Under the pieces are notes generated by a model. It saw nothing but the letters and a program-made list of their open reading frames with translations. It was not told the DNA's origin and ran no database searches. This document shows, one piece after another, positions 33,100 through 41,877 of a stretch of 64,000 nt of DNA; the first letter of the stretch is position 1, and every line of letters begins with the position of its first letter. A program made the translations under genes and the position numbers. The DNA comes from Streptomyces caeruleatus (lineage in GTDB: Bacteria; Actinomycetota; Actinomycetes; Streptomycetales; Streptomycetaceae), in the NCBI RefSeq assembly GCF_001514235.1, contig NZ_KQ948938.1, positions 1 to 64,000 on the forward strand, in the 5' to 3' direction.

Positions 33100-33115
33100 A
33101 GTGTGATCTGTCACA
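33100..33115. promoter_or_regulatory. Candidate Crp-binding site
   Basis: AGTGTGATCTGTCACA matches the GTG-N8-CAC core of the Crp consensus TGTGA-N6-TCACA with two arm mismatches. It sits between divergent crp and nth and could mediate autoregulation. Confidence 0.55.
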
Positions 33116-33217
33116 AGGATGCCGCACAGGTGTCCCGAGGTAAGCGGCAGGGGTCCAATTGGGGGCCGATCTTCAGGGTCCGGGGCGGATGTCAGTGTCG
33201 GGCTTTAGGCTGGCCGA

Positions 33218-34288
33218 GTGTCCAAATCGCCGGTGAGAGCACAGGCCAAGGGGGCTGGGCGGGTGGTTGTACGTCGGGATTCCGCTGTGGGCGAACAGGG
33301 TCCTGGTGGTGGAAGGAAAGCGACGAAAGCGGCGAAGAGCGGGGTCGGTGACGTGGCGGCTGGTGGCGAGAAAGCGGCGGTGAAGAAAGCCGCGGTGAAG
33401 AAGACGAGCACGACGAAGGCGATCAAGAAGAAGCCCGCCGTCGTGCCCGAGAAGGCCACCGCCGCGGTGAAGGGTGCTTCTCCCGTCAGGACGGTCGCCG
33501 CCAAGCCCCCTACGGGTGAGTCCCGCACCGCTCTCGTCCGTCGTGCCCGGCGGATCAACCGCGAGCTCGCCGAGGTCTATCCGTACGCCCACCCCGAACT
33601 GGACTTCGACAACTCGTTCCAGCTGCTGGTCGCCACGGTGCTGTCCGCCCAGACCACCGACCTGCGGGTCAACCAGACGACCCCGGCGCTCTTCGCCAAG
33701 TACCCGACCCCCGAGGATCTGGCCGTCGCCGATCCGGAGGAGGTCGAGGAGATCCTCCGTCCGTGCGGTTTCTTCCGGGCCAAGACCAGGTCGGTCATGG
33801 GGCTGTCGAAAGCGCTGGTCGAGAACCACGGCGGTGAGGTTCCGGGGCGGCTCGATGACCTGGTCAAGCTGCCCGGCGTCGGCCGCAAGACAGCCTTCGT
33901 CGTGCTCGGCAACGCCTTCGGCCGGCCCGGGATCACCGTGGACACGCACTTCCAGCGGCTCGTGCGGCGCTGGCAGTGGACCGGGCAGACGGACCCCGAC
34001 AAGATCGAGGCCGAGATCAGCGCGCTGTTCCCGAAGGGCGACTGGACGGACCTCTCGCACCACGTGATCTGGCACGGCCGCCGCATCTGCCACGCCCGCA
34101 AGCCCGCGTGCGGCGCCTGCCCCATCGCGCCGCTCTGCCCGGCGTACGGCGAGGGCGAGACGGACCCGGAGAAGGCGAAGAAGCTCCTCAAGTACGAGAA
34201 GGGCGGCTTCCCCGGCCAGCGGCTCAATCCGCCGCAGTCCTACCTGGACGCGGGTGGCAAGGCGGCTCCGCCGCTGGGGGCCGGATGA
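33218..34288 (+). CDS. nth: Endonuclease III with Lys/Ala-rich N-terminal extension
   Basis: The C-terminal 250 residues are endonuclease III: the helix-hairpin-helix LPGVGRKTAFVVL with the catalytic Lys, GITVDTHFQR with the catalytic Asp, and the [4Fe-4S] ligands in CHARKPACGACPIAPLC. It excises oxidised pyrimidines. The first 100 residues are an unusual basic extension rich in Lys, Ala and Val (AAVKKAAVKKTSTTKAIKKK), like the tail of a histone H1-type protein, and may add non-specific DNA binding. The GTG at 33218 is the only start upstream of this tail that I find acceptable. Confidence 0.95.
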   Translation: MSKSPVRAQAKGAGRVVVRRDSAVGEQGPGGGRKATKAAKSGVGDVAAGGEKAAVKKAAVKKTSTTKAIKKKPAVVPEKATAAVKGASPVRTVAAKPPTGESRTALVRRARRINRELAEVYPYAHPELDFDNSFQLLVATVLSAQTTDLRVNQTTPALFAKYPTPEDLAVADPEEVEEILRPCGFFRAKTRSVMGLSKALVENHGGEVPGRLDDLVKLPGVGRKTAFVVLGNAFGRPGITVDTHFQRLVRRWQWTGQTDPDKIEAEISALFPKGDWTDLSHHVIWHGRRICHARKPACGACPIAPLCPAYGEGETDPEKAKKLLKYEKGGFPGQRLNPPQSYLDAGGKAAPPLGAG

Positions 34289-34358
34289 CCGGAGCGGGCG
34301 GGGCGGAACGATCCAGATGGCGTCGGGCGTTGGACCGGGCAGGACGACGGGGGTGGCG

Positions 34359-35054
34359 ATGACGCGGGCGAGTGAGACGCAGGACGGGCCGGTGATGCTG
34401 AGCAAGGACGGGCTGCCGGACTGGCTGGACCCGGTGGTGCGGGTGGTCGAGACGGTCGAGCCGGTGCAGCTGAGCCGGTTCCTGCCGCCAAAGGACGGCG
34501 CGGGGCGGCAGTCCGCCGTGCTGATCCTTTTCGGTGAGGGTGCGTGCGGGCCCGAGTTGCTGCTGATGGAGCGGGCGAGTTCGCTGCGTTCCCATGCCGG
34601 TCAGCCGTCGTTCCCGGGCGGTGCCCTCGACCCCGAGGACGGCGACCCGCAGGGCGACGGGCCGTTGCGGGCCGCCCTGCGGGAGGCCGAGGAGGAGACC
34701 GGGCTCGATCCGAGCGGTGTCCAGCTCTTCGGCGTCCTGCCGAAGCTGTACATCCCGGTCAGCGGCTTTGTGGTCTCGCCCGTGCTGGGCTGGTGGCGCG
34801 AGCCGAGCCCGGTCGACGTCGTCGATCCGAACGAGACGGCACGCGTCTTCACCGTCCCCGTGGCGGATCTCACGAATCCGGACAACCGCGCCACGACGGT
34901 CCACCCCAGCGGCCACCGAGGTCCGGCATTTCTGGTCGAATCGGCGCTTGTGTGGGGCTTCACCGCCGGGATCATCGACCGTCTGCTCCATTTCTCGGGC
35001 TGGGAGCGGCCTTGGGACCGGGGGAAGCAGGTCCCGCTCGACTGGCGGTCATGA
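34359..35054 (+). CDS. NUDIX hydrolase, CoA-pyrophosphatase type
   Basis: The 231-aa protein has LRSHAGQPSFPGGALDPEDG followed by AALREAEEETGLDP, the UPF0035/CoA-diphosphatase form of the NUDIX motif. It probably hydrolyses CoA or a related nucleotide diphosphate. ATG 34359 follows nth by 70 bases; longer in-frame starts overlap nth and are unlikely. Confidence 0.9.
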   Translation: MTRASETQDGPVMLSKDGLPDWLDPVVRVVETVEPVQLSRFLPPKDGAGRQSAVLILFGEGACGPELLLMERASSLRSHAGQPSFPGGALDPEDGDPQGDGPLRAALREAEEETGLDPSGVQLFGVLPKLYIPVSGFVVSPVLGWWREPSPVDVVDPNETARVFTVPVADLTNPDNRATTVHPSGHRGPAFLVESALVWGFTAGIIDRLLHFSGWERPWDRGKQVPLDWRS

Positions 35055-35150
35055 CAGGGTGTCTGCCGTGCTGTGTTTTCCCGGGGGTCAACCCCCGGAC
35101 CCCCGGCCGAGCTGGTGGGACCGGAGAGTGAAGAGGCGAGGCCAGAAGCA

Positions 35151-36350
35151 GTGAACGTGCTGGACATCCTGTTGCTGGTCGCCGCCGTGTGGTTCGCGAT
35201 CGTGGGCTACCGCCAGGGCTTCGTCGTCGGCATCCTGTCGGTGATCGGCTTTCTGGGCGGCGGCCTCGTGGCCGTGTACCTCCTCCCGGTCATCTGGGAC
35301 GCGTTGACCGACAACGCCGAGGTGAGCACGACGGCCGCCGTCGTCGCCGTCGTTGTCGTCATCGTGTGTGCCTCGGTCGGCCAGGCGCTGACCACCCATC
35401 TCGGCAACAAGCTGCGCCGGTACATCACCTGGTCCCCGGCCCGCGCCCTGGACGCCACCGGCGGCGCCCTCGTCAACGTCGTCGCGATGCTCCTCGTCGC
35501 CTGGCTGATCGGCTCCGCCCTCGCGGGGACGACGCTGCCGACGCTCGGGAAGGAGGTCCGTAACTCCAAGGTGCTGCTCGGCGTCTCGCGGGCGCTGCCC
35601 GACCAGGCCGACACCTGGTTCGCGGACTTCTCCTCCGTACTCGCGCAGAACGGTTTCCCGCAGGTCTTCAGCCCGTTCTCGAATGAGCCGATCAACGAGG
35701 TCCAGCCGCCCGACCCGGCCCTGGCTAACAGCCCGGTGGCCACCCGCGCCCAGCGCTCCATCGTCAAGGTGATGGGCACGGCGCCGAGTTGCGGCAAGGT
35801 CCTGGAGGGCACCGGCTTCGTCTTCGCCGACCGTCGCGTCATGACCAACGCGCATGTCGTCGGCGGCGTCGACGAACCCACCGTCCAGATCGGCGGCGAG
35901 GGCAAGAAGTACGACGCGACCGTCGTCCTCTACGACTGGGAGCGCGACATCGCCGTGCTCGACGTGCCGGACATGCGCGCGCCCGCCCTGCAGTTCACGG
36001 CCACCGACGCCGAGAGCGGCGACGGCGCGATCATCGCGGGCTTCCCGGAGAACGGGGCGTACGACGTGCGGGCCGCGCGGGTCCGCGGGCGGCTGCCGGC
36101 CAACGGGCCGGACATCTACCACCGCGGCACCGTGCGCCGCGACGTCTACTCGCTGTACGCGACCGTCCGCCAGGGCAACTCCGGCGGTCCGCTGCTCACG
36201 CCCGAGGGCAAGGTGTACGGCGTGGTCTTCGCCAAGTCCCTCGACGACGCCAACACCGGCTACGCGCTCACCGCGGACGAGATCCAGGAGGACATCGTCA
36301 AGGGGCGTACCGCCAACCAGCAGGTGGACAGCGACAGCTGCGCGCTGTAG
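35151..36350 (+). CDS. MarP-like membrane serine protease
   Basis: The 399-aa protein has four N-terminal membrane segments of the CvpA type (ILLLVAAVWFAIVGYRQGF, VIGFLGGGLVAVYLLPVIW, AAVVAVVVVIVCASVGQAL, ALVNVVAMLLVAWLIGSAL) and an extracytoplasmic chymotrypsin-like domain with TNAHVVGG, ERDIAVLD and QGNSGGPLL for the His-Asp-Ser triad. This is the layout of mycobacterial MarP, an acid-stress protease that processes cell-wall hydrolases. GTG 35151 begins the first membrane segment. Confidence 0.93.
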   Translation: MNVLDILLLVAAVWFAIVGYRQGFVVGILSVIGFLGGGLVAVYLLPVIWDALTDNAEVSTTAAVVAVVVVIVCASVGQALTTHLGNKLRRYITWSPARALDATGGALVNVVAMLLVAWLIGSALAGTTLPTLGKEVRNSKVLLGVSRALPDQADTWFADFSSVLAQNGFPQVFSPFSNEPINEVQPPDPALANSPVATRAQRSIVKVMGTAPSCGKVLEGTGFVFADRRVMTNAHVVGGVDEPTVQIGGEGKKYDATVVLYDWERDIAVLDVPDMRAPALQFTATDAESGDGAIIAGFPENGAYDVRAARVRGRLPANGPDIYHRGTVRRDVYSLYATVRQGNSGGPLLTPEGKVYGVVFAKSLDDANTGYALTADEIQEDIVKGRTANQQVDSDSCAL

Positions 36351-36415
36351 TCCCCCGGAAGGGGTGTGAGACCCCCGGAAGGGGTGTGAGACCGGCCGTG
36401 AAAGGGCGGCCGGTC
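36351..36415. terminator. Terminator preceded by a 20-bp tandem repeat
   Basis: CCCCCGGAAGGGGTGTGAGA occurs twice in tandem right after the protease stop. A hairpin GACCGGCC (36390-36397)/GGCCGGTC (36408-36415) follows and touches the 3' end of the convergent 60-aa gene. Confidence 0.7.
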
Positions 36416-36596
36416 AGCCGCGCGGGTGGCGTAGCCGCACCGAGACCCAGCGGGCTCGGCGGCGCAGGATGCGCGGAATGCCCACCCGGAGGTCCGAGCC
36501 CGGCATCTGCGGGGCGCTGCCTCGCTGGTGGGAGCTCAGGCCTCCGGCCGAGCGTCGATTGCGTGCTGCGTCACTGTAGTCGTGCGTCCAGCCCAT
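36414..36596 (-). CDS. 60-aa basic protein, possible small gene
   Basis: The frame encodes MGWTHDYSDAARNRRSAGGL and a C-terminus ending RRRARWVSVRLRHPRG; it is rich in Arg. I believe similar short proteins occur at this place in other Streptomyces, but cannot verify this. The stop lies at the shared terminator, which supports a gene. The leader carries two CCAATTG motifs (36650-36656 and 36669-36675 region). Confidence 0.5.
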   Translation of the reverse strand: MGWTHDYSDAARNRRSAGGLSSHQRGSAPQMPGSDLRVGIPRILRRRARWVSVRLRHPRG

Positions 36597-36723
36597 ACCC
36601 CGACGTCTGCCCCTGCCCCAAGGTCGATAACCGCCCCCAGGGCCCCCAATTGGCCTATGCGCCGGGCAATTGGCTGTTCGTAGGACACGTGTTCAGATCC
36701 GGATACCGGGCGCATCGGCGCGG

Positions 36724-37674
36724 TCACCGATCGGGTTCGGGGTCTTTCAGCCAGTTGATCAGTTCGGTGGAGAAGGCGACCGGGTCTTCCTCGTGCGGGA
36801 AGTGCCCGAGCCCGTCGAACAGTCGCCAGCGGTACGGCGCTTCGACGTACTCGCCCGAACCGGCCGCGCTGCGGGTGCGCATCACGGGGTCGAGTGAGCC
36901 GTGCAGGTGGAGGGTCGGCACGCGCACCGGCCGCTTCATGCGCCGGTTGAACTGGATGCCGTCGGGGCGGGCCAGCGAGCGGACCATCCAGCGGTACGGC
37001 TCGATGGAGCAGTGCGCCGTCGACGGGATGCAGATCGCCCGTCGGTACGTCTCCACCGCCTCGTCGTCGGGCAGGCGGGGGCCGGACCAGTCCCGGATCA
37101 GCCGGGCGACGAGCGCGCCGTCGTCGGCGGTCAGCTGCCGTTCGGGGATCCAGGGGCGCTGGAACCCCCAGATGTAGGAACTCGCACTCGTCTGCTTGAC
37201 GTCCGAGAGCATCGCCGAACGCCAGCGCCGGGGGTGCGGCATGGACGCGACCGCGAGCCGCCGTACCAGCTTCGGGCGCATCACGGCAGCCGTCCACGCC
37301 AGGTAGCCGCCCAGGTCGTGGCCGACCAGCGCGGCGTCGGGCTCGCCGAGCGAGCGGATCACGCCGGTGATGTCGAGTGCGAGGTTGGCGGGGTCGTAAC
37401 CGCGCGGCGTGCGGTCGCTGCCGCCGACGCCCCTGAGGTCCATCGCCACGGCCCGGAACCCGGCGTCGGAGAGGGCGACGAGTTGGTGCCGCCAGGTCCA
37501 CCAGAACTGGGGGAAGCCGTGCAGGAGCAGCACCAGCGGGCCGTCGCCCATCTCCGCGATGTGGAAGCGCGCGCCGTTGGCGGCCACGTCCCGGTGGGTC
37601 ACCTCTTTCCCGCCGGGGACGTCCAGTCGTACGACCGAGGCAGGTTGCGCCGAGGGGGTGGCGGGATCCGTCAT
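36724..37674 (-). CDS. Alpha/beta hydrolase (epoxide-hydrolase-like)
   Basis: The 316-aa protein has the alpha/beta hydrolase fold: oxyanion HGFPQFWWTW, VGHDLGGYLAW with Asp as nucleophile (position of GxDxG), LHGSLDPVM and a C-terminal GLGHFPHEED His. The Asp nucleophile and HGFPQ motif are typical of epoxide hydrolases and fluoroacetate dehalogenase relatives. Its ATG overlaps the stop of the holin-like gene (ATGA). Confidence 0.92.
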   Translation of the reverse strand: MTDPATPSAQPASVVRLDVPGGKEVTHRDVAANGARFHIAEMGDGPLVLLLHGFPQFWWTWRHQLVALSDAGFRAVAMDLRGVGGSDRTPRGYDPANLALDITGVIRSLGEPDAALVGHDLGGYLAWTAAVMRPKLVRRLAVASMPHPRRWRSAMLSDVKQTSASSYIWGFQRPWIPERQLTADDGALVARLIRDWSGPRLPDDEAVETYRRAICIPSTAHCSIEPYRWMVRSLARPDGIQFNRRMKRPVRVPTLHLHGSLDPVMRTRSAAGSGEYVEAPYRWRLFDGLGHFPHEEDPVAFSTELINWLKDPEPDR

Positions 37675-38174
37675 GACGACGAGCGTGCCACAGCCTCGAT
37701 GGCCGCGGGCGCCCGGTCCTCCAGCTCCGGTGCCGTCGCCGGGGCCGGACGCGGATGCGGCTTGGCGTTCTGCAGGACGCCCGCCGTCTCCTTCACCGAG
37801 GCGGCGACCTTCTGCGGGCCCTTGCTCTTCTTGGCCTTCTTCGCGAACGCGACCCCGATCAGCGCGAGGACGACGGCGACGAGCACGTTCGCCGCGAAGG
37901 ACAACACGAAGCAGATCGCGAGGTTCCAGTCGCTCCAGGTCCGAATCCCGTACGCAAGGGCGAAGTTCAGCATGGGCAGGGAGAACAGCAGCACCGCGCC
38001 GGCCGCCGTGAACGCGCCGCCACTGGTCGCGCCGCGCTTGACGTCCTGCTTGAGCTGAGCCTTCGCCAGTGCGATCTCGTCGTGCACCAGCGCCGACATC
38101 TCGGTCGTCGCCGACGCGAACAGCTGGCCGATGCTGCGTTCGGCGCCGACCGGGCTGCCGTCGGGTGCGCTCAT
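37671..38174 (-). CDS. Phage-holin-family (DUF1469-like) membrane protein
   Basis: The 167-aa protein has two adjacent hydrophobic segments (GGAFTAAGAVLLFSLPMLNF and LAICFVLSFAANVLVAVVLA) preceded by an amphipathic helix with HDEIALAKAQLKQDV, the pattern of actinobacterial holin-superfamily III proteins. It is not part of a prophage here. It is coupled to the hydrolase gene. Confidence 0.85.
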   Translation of the reverse strand: MSAPDGSPVGAERSIGQLFASATTEMSALVHDEIALAKAQLKQDVKRGATSGGAFTAAGAVLLFSLPMLNFALAYGIRTWSDWNLAICFVLSFAANVLVAVVLALIGVAFAKKAKKSKGPQKVAASVKETAGVLQNAKPHPRPAPATAPELEDRAPAAIEAVARSSS

Positions 38175-38192
38175 CGCGGTCTCCCTCGTAGA

Positions 38193-38233
38193 TACGGTTC
38201 CGTCTTCTGCCTGGCTGAGTACGGTTCCGTCTT
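38193..38233. promoter_or_regulatory. Direct repeats TACGGTTCCGTCTT upstream of holin-like gene
   Basis: Identical 14-mers at 38193-38206 and 38220-38233, 27 bases apart, lie 19-59 bases before the start. GTAC-type ends nearby give a weak dyad. They may be a TetR-type operator or promoter repeat. Confidence 0.45.
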
Positions 38234-38251
38234 TTGTACCGTCCCGTCAGA

Positions 38252-39691
38252 TCATGCCCGACGATGCTCCTCCTCGCCTGCCCCGCCCGCCACTTCGGCA
38301 AGCCTGTGGCGTGCGGCGGCCTTCTCCTCGGCGATACGGCGGTGCTCGGCGGCCTTGCGCTCGTGGATGGCGGCCATCCGCAGGTGGTACTCCGGCTCGT
38401 CCTCCTCGTAGATGTCCGGAATGCCGTCCGCGTCCTCGTCGCGCTCCTCGGCCTCCCACAGCCGGCGGTACTTGGCGTTCCGTATCTTCAGCAGCACCGT
38501 CGCCAGGAGCGCAGCGGTGAGCGAGCCCATCAGCACGGCAGCCTTGACCTCGTCGGTCAGCGCCGCGTCGCCCACGAAGGCGAGCTCGCCGATGAGCAGC
38601 GAGACGGTGAAGCCGATGCCGGCGAGGGTCGCGACGGCGAACACGTCCGCCCACTCCAGGTCGTCGCTGAGCGAGGCCCTGGTGAAGCGTGCCGTCAGCC
38701 AGGTGCCGCCGAAGATGCCGACCGTCTTGCCGACGACCAGCCCGAGGACCACGCCGAGCGTCTCCGGCTGGGTGAAGACATCGCCGAGTGCGCCGCCGGA
38801 GACGACCACACCCGCGCTGAACAGCGCGAACAGCGGCACGGCCAGCCCTGCCGACAGGGGGCGTACGAGATGCTCGATGCGCTCGCCGGGCGAGCGCTCC
38901 TCGTCCTCGCGCCGGGTGCAGCGCAGCATCAGGCCCATCGCCACGCCCGCGATGGTGGCGTGGACGCCGCTGTTGTACATCAGCCCCCAGATCACGAGGG
39001 CGAGCGGGACGTACACGTACCACCCGCGTACGCCCTTTCTCAGCAGCAGCCAGAAGACGGCGAGGCCGGCGACGGCGCCGCCGAGCGCGGCGAAGTTGAT
39101 CTGTGAGGTGAAGAAGATCGCGATGATCAGGATGGCGAAGAGGTCGTCGACGACGGCGAGGGTGAGCAGGAAGGCGCGCAGGGCGCTGGGCAGGGAGGTG
39201 CCGATGACGGCGAGCACGGCGAGCGCGAAGGCGATGTCCGTGGCGGTCGGAACCGCCCAGCCGGCCGAGGAGCCGTGTCCGGTGACATTGGTCAGCGTGT
39301 AGACGAGCGCGGGTACGGCCATGCCGCACAGGGCGGCGACGACCGGCAGTACGGCCGCCCTGGGGTCCTTGAGGTCGCCTGCGACCAGCTCGCGCTTGAG
39401 TTCGATCCCGGCGACGAAGAAGAAGACTGCGAGGAGCCCGTCGGCGGCCCAGTGCTCGACGGACAGGTTCAGACCGAGGGCCTCGGGGCCGAGGTGGTAG
39501 TGGCCGACGCTCTCGTAGCTGTCGTGCAGTGCGGGGACGTTCGCCCAGACCAGCGCGGTGATCGCGGCGACGAGCAGGAGCACGCCGCCGACGGTCTCGG
39601 TGCGCAGCGCCTCCGCGACGAAGTTCCGCTCGGGGAGGGACAGCCGTCCGAAGAGCTTGCGGACGGGGGCGGTGCTGCGGGGCGCGGTCAC
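38252..39691 (-). CDS. nhaA: Na+/H+ antiporter NhaA
   Basis: The 479-aa protein has about 12 hydrophobic segments and NhaA signatures: VEHWAADGLLAVFFFVAG, GWAVPTATDIAFALAVLA with the paired ion-binding Asp in the VDDLFAILIIA segment, and GIGFTVSLLIGELAF. It exchanges internal Na+ for H+. The C-terminal 80 residues are a charged cytoplasmic tail. GTG 39691 has GGAGGT seven bases upstream. A possible iron box lies 80 bases before the start. Confidence 0.95.
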   Translation of the reverse strand: MTAPRSTAPVRKLFGRLSLPERNFVAEALRTETVGGVLLLVAAITALVWANVPALHDSYESVGHYHLGPEALGLNLSVEHWAADGLLAVFFFVAGIELKRELVAGDLKDPRAAVLPVVAALCGMAVPALVYTLTNVTGHGSSAGWAVPTATDIAFALAVLAVIGTSLPSALRAFLLTLAVVDDLFAILIIAIFFTSQINFAALGGAVAGLAVFWLLLRKGVRGWYVYVPLALVIWGLMYNSGVHATIAGVAMGLMLRCTRREDEERSPGERIEHLVRPLSAGLAVPLFALFSAGVVVSGGALGDVFTQPETLGVVLGLVVGKTVGIFGGTWLTARFTRASLSDDLEWADVFAVATLAGIGFTVSLLIGELAFVGDAALTDEVKAAVLMGSLTAALLATVLLKIRNAKYRRLWEAEERDEDADGIPDIYEEDEPEYHLRMAAIHERKAAEHRRIAEEKAAARHRLAEVAGGAGEEEHRRA

Positions 39692-39769
39692 GGGGGAGAC
39701 CTCCGGTCGGTGGGCAGGACGGAGCACATGCCGACCAGACTTCCCGGCGCACCTGAGATCGCGATTGTT

Positions 39770-39786
39770 TTGGTTAGCTTACCTAA
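39770..39786. promoter_or_regulatory. Iron-box-like sequence (DmdR/IdeR type)
   Basis: TTGGTTAGCTTACCTAA resembles the DtxR/IdeR consensus TTAGGTTAGSCTAACCTAA with one centre base missing. It stands out as AT-rich and dyadic in a GC-rich gap, 79 bases upstream of nhaA. Confidence 0.45.
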
Positions 39787-39839
39787 GGGTGTGCCGTGGT
39801 GCATCCGTCGAGCCCGTTGAGGTCCACGGTACGTACGCG

Positions 39840-39874
39840 AGGGGCACCCGGCGCGTTTGTCGCCGGGTGCCCCT
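39840..39874 (-). terminator. acs terminator
   Basis: Arms AGGGGCACCCGGCG and CGCCGGGTGCCCCT with a 7-base loop, 44 bases after the acs stop. Confidence 0.85.
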
Positions 39875-39918
39875 CGTGGTCGTGCTCGGTCGTCAGCCGT
39901 ACTCGGCTTCGGCCGGGC

Positions 39919-41877
39919 TCAGTCCTCGCTGGGCGCCGCCGGGAGCTTCGCCTGGATGAGGTCCATGACCGTCGAGTCCGTCAGCGTCGTCACGTCGCCG
40001 AGCTGGCGGTTCTCGGCGACGTCGCGCAGGAGACGGCGCATGATCTTTCCGGAGCGGGTCTTCGGCAGCTCGGCCACCGGCAGGATCCGCTTGGGCTTGG
40101 CGATCGGGCCGAGGGTCGCGCCGACGTGGCCTCGCAGGTCGGCGATGAGGTTCTCGTCCTCGGCGTTCGCCGTGCCGCGCAGGATGACGAAGGCGACGAT
40201 GGCTTGCCCGGTCGTCTCGTCGGCGGCACCGACGACCGCCGCCTCGGCGACGGACGGGTGCGAGACCAGGGCCGACTCGACCTCCGTGGTGGAGATGTTG
40301 TGGCCCGAGACGAGCATGACGTCGTCGACGCGTCCGAGGAGCCAGATGTCGCCGTCGTCGTCCTTCTTCGCCCCGTCACCGGCGAAGTACTTGCCCTCGA
40401 ACCGCGACCAGTACGTGTCGATGAACCGCTGGTCGTCGCCCCAGATCGTGCGCAGCATCGACGGCCACGGCTCGGTCAGCACCAGGTAGCCGCCACCGCC
40501 GTTCGGTACCTCGTTCGCCTCGTCGTCGACGACGGTCGCGGCGATGCCGGGCAGCGGGGTCTGCGCGGAACCGGGCTTGGTCGCGGTGACGCCCGGCAGC
40601 GGCGTGATCATCATCGCGCCGGTCTCGGTCTGCCACCAGGTGTCCACCACGGGCGTGGCGTCGGCGCCGATGTGCGTGCGGTACCAGATCCAGGCCTCGG
40701 GGTTGATCGGCTCGCCCACCGAACCCAGCACCCTGAGGCTGCTGAGGTCGAACTTCGCGGGGATGTCGTCGCCCCACTTCATGAACGTACGGATGGCGGT
40801 CGGCGCCGTGTACAGGATCGTCACCCCGTACTTCTGCACGATCTCCCAGAACCGGCCCTGGTGCGGAGTGTCTGGGGTGCCCTCGTACATCACCTGCGTC
40901 GCGCCGTTCGCCAGCGGCCCGTACACGATGTACGAGTGGCCGGTGACCCAGCCGACGTCGGCCGTGCACCAGTAGACGTCGGTCTCCGGCTTGAGGTCGA
41001 AGACGGCGTGGTGGGTGTAGGCGGTCTGGGTGAGGTAGCCGCCGGCGGTGTGCAGGATGCCCTTCGGCTTACCCGTCGTCCCGGACGTGTAGAGGATGAA
41101 GAGCGGCTGCTCGGCGTTGAAGGCCTCGGGGGTGTGCTCGGCGGACTGCCGGTCGACGATCTCGTGCCACCACACGTCCCGGCTGTCGTCCCAGGCGACG
41201 TCCTGGCCGGTGCGCCGTACGACGAGGACGTGCTCGACGTTGTCCACCTTGCCGATCGCCTCGTCCACGGCCGGCTTGAGCGCGGACGGCTTGCCGCGCC
41301 GGTAGCCGCCGTCGGAGGTGATGACGACACGTGCGTCCGCGTCCTGGATCCGGGTGGCGAGGGCGTCCGCCGAGAAGCCGCCGAAGACGACGGAGTGCGC
41401 GGCGCCGATACGGGCGCAGGCCAGCATCGCGACCGCCGTCTCGGGGATCATCGGCATATAGACGGCGACCCGGTCGCCCTTCTGAACCCCCAGCTCCAGC
41501 AGGGCGTTGGCGGCCTTGGAGACCTCGTCCTTGAGCTCGGCGTAGGTGAGGGCGCGGCTGTCGCCGGGCTCGCCCTCGAAGTGGATGGCGACGCGGTCGC
41601 CGTGCCCGGCCTCCACATGCCGGTCCACGCAGTTGTACGCGACGTTGAGCTCGCCGTCCTTGAACCACTTCGCGAACGGCGGGTTCGACCAGTCCAGCGT
41701 CTCGGTCGGCTCCTTGGCCCAGGTCAGCCTGCGGGCCTGCTCGGCCCAGAAGCCGAGCCTGTCAGCCTTGGCCTGTTCATACGCCTCCGCGGTGACGTTG
41801 GCGTTCGCGGCCAGGTCGGCGGGCGGCGCGAACCTGCGCTCCTCGCGCAACAGGTTGGCCAGGCTTTCGTTGCTCAC
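39919..41877 (-). CDS. acsA: Acetyl-CoA synthetase
   Basis: The 652-aa protein is a full-length AMP-forming acetyl-CoA synthetase: YTSGTTGKPKGILHT (adenylate loop), DVGWVTGHSYIVYGPL, TWWQTETGAMMI, YFAGDGAKKDDDGD and the C-terminal PKTRSGKIMRRLLR whose Lys is the acetylation-regulated residue. It activates acetate through acetyl-AMP. GTG 41877 follows GGGAG by five bases. Confidence 0.97.
   Translation of the reverse strand: MSNESLANLLREERRFAPPADLAANANVTAEAYEQAKADRLGFWAEQARRLTWAKEPTETLDWSNPPFAKWFKDGELNVAYNCVDRHVEAGHGDRVAIHFEGEPGDSRALTYAELKDEVSKAANALLELGVQKGDRVAVYMPMIPETAVAMLACARIGAAHSVVFGGFSADALATRIQDADARVVITSDGGYRRGKPSALKPAVDEAIGKVDNVEHVLVVRRTGQDVAWDDSRDVWWHEIVDRQSAEHTPEAFNAEQPLFILYTSGTTGKPKGILHTAGGYLTQTAYTHHAVFDLKPETDVYWCTADVGWVTGHSYIVYGPLANGATQVMYEGTPDTPHQGRFWEIVQKYGVTILYTAPTAIRTFMKWGDDIPAKFDLSSLRVLGSVGEPINPEAWIWYRTHIGADATPVVDTWWQTETGAMMITPLPGVTATKPGSAQTPLPGIAATVVDDEANEVPNGGGGYLVLTEPWPSMLRTIWGDDQRFIDTYWSRFEGKYFAGDGAKKDDDGDIWLLGRVDDVMLVSGHNISTTEVESALVSHPSVAEAAVVGAADETTGQAIVAFVILRGTANAEDENLIADLRGHVGATLGPIAKPKRILPVAELPKTRSGKIMRRLLRDVAENRQLGDVTTLTDSTVMDLIQAKLPAAPSED

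Noticed and set aside
37671..38174. Prophage remnant, because of the holin-like protein
   Set aside because: It is the widespread actinobacterial holin-superfamily membrane protein, in an operon with a hydrolase and without phage genes.
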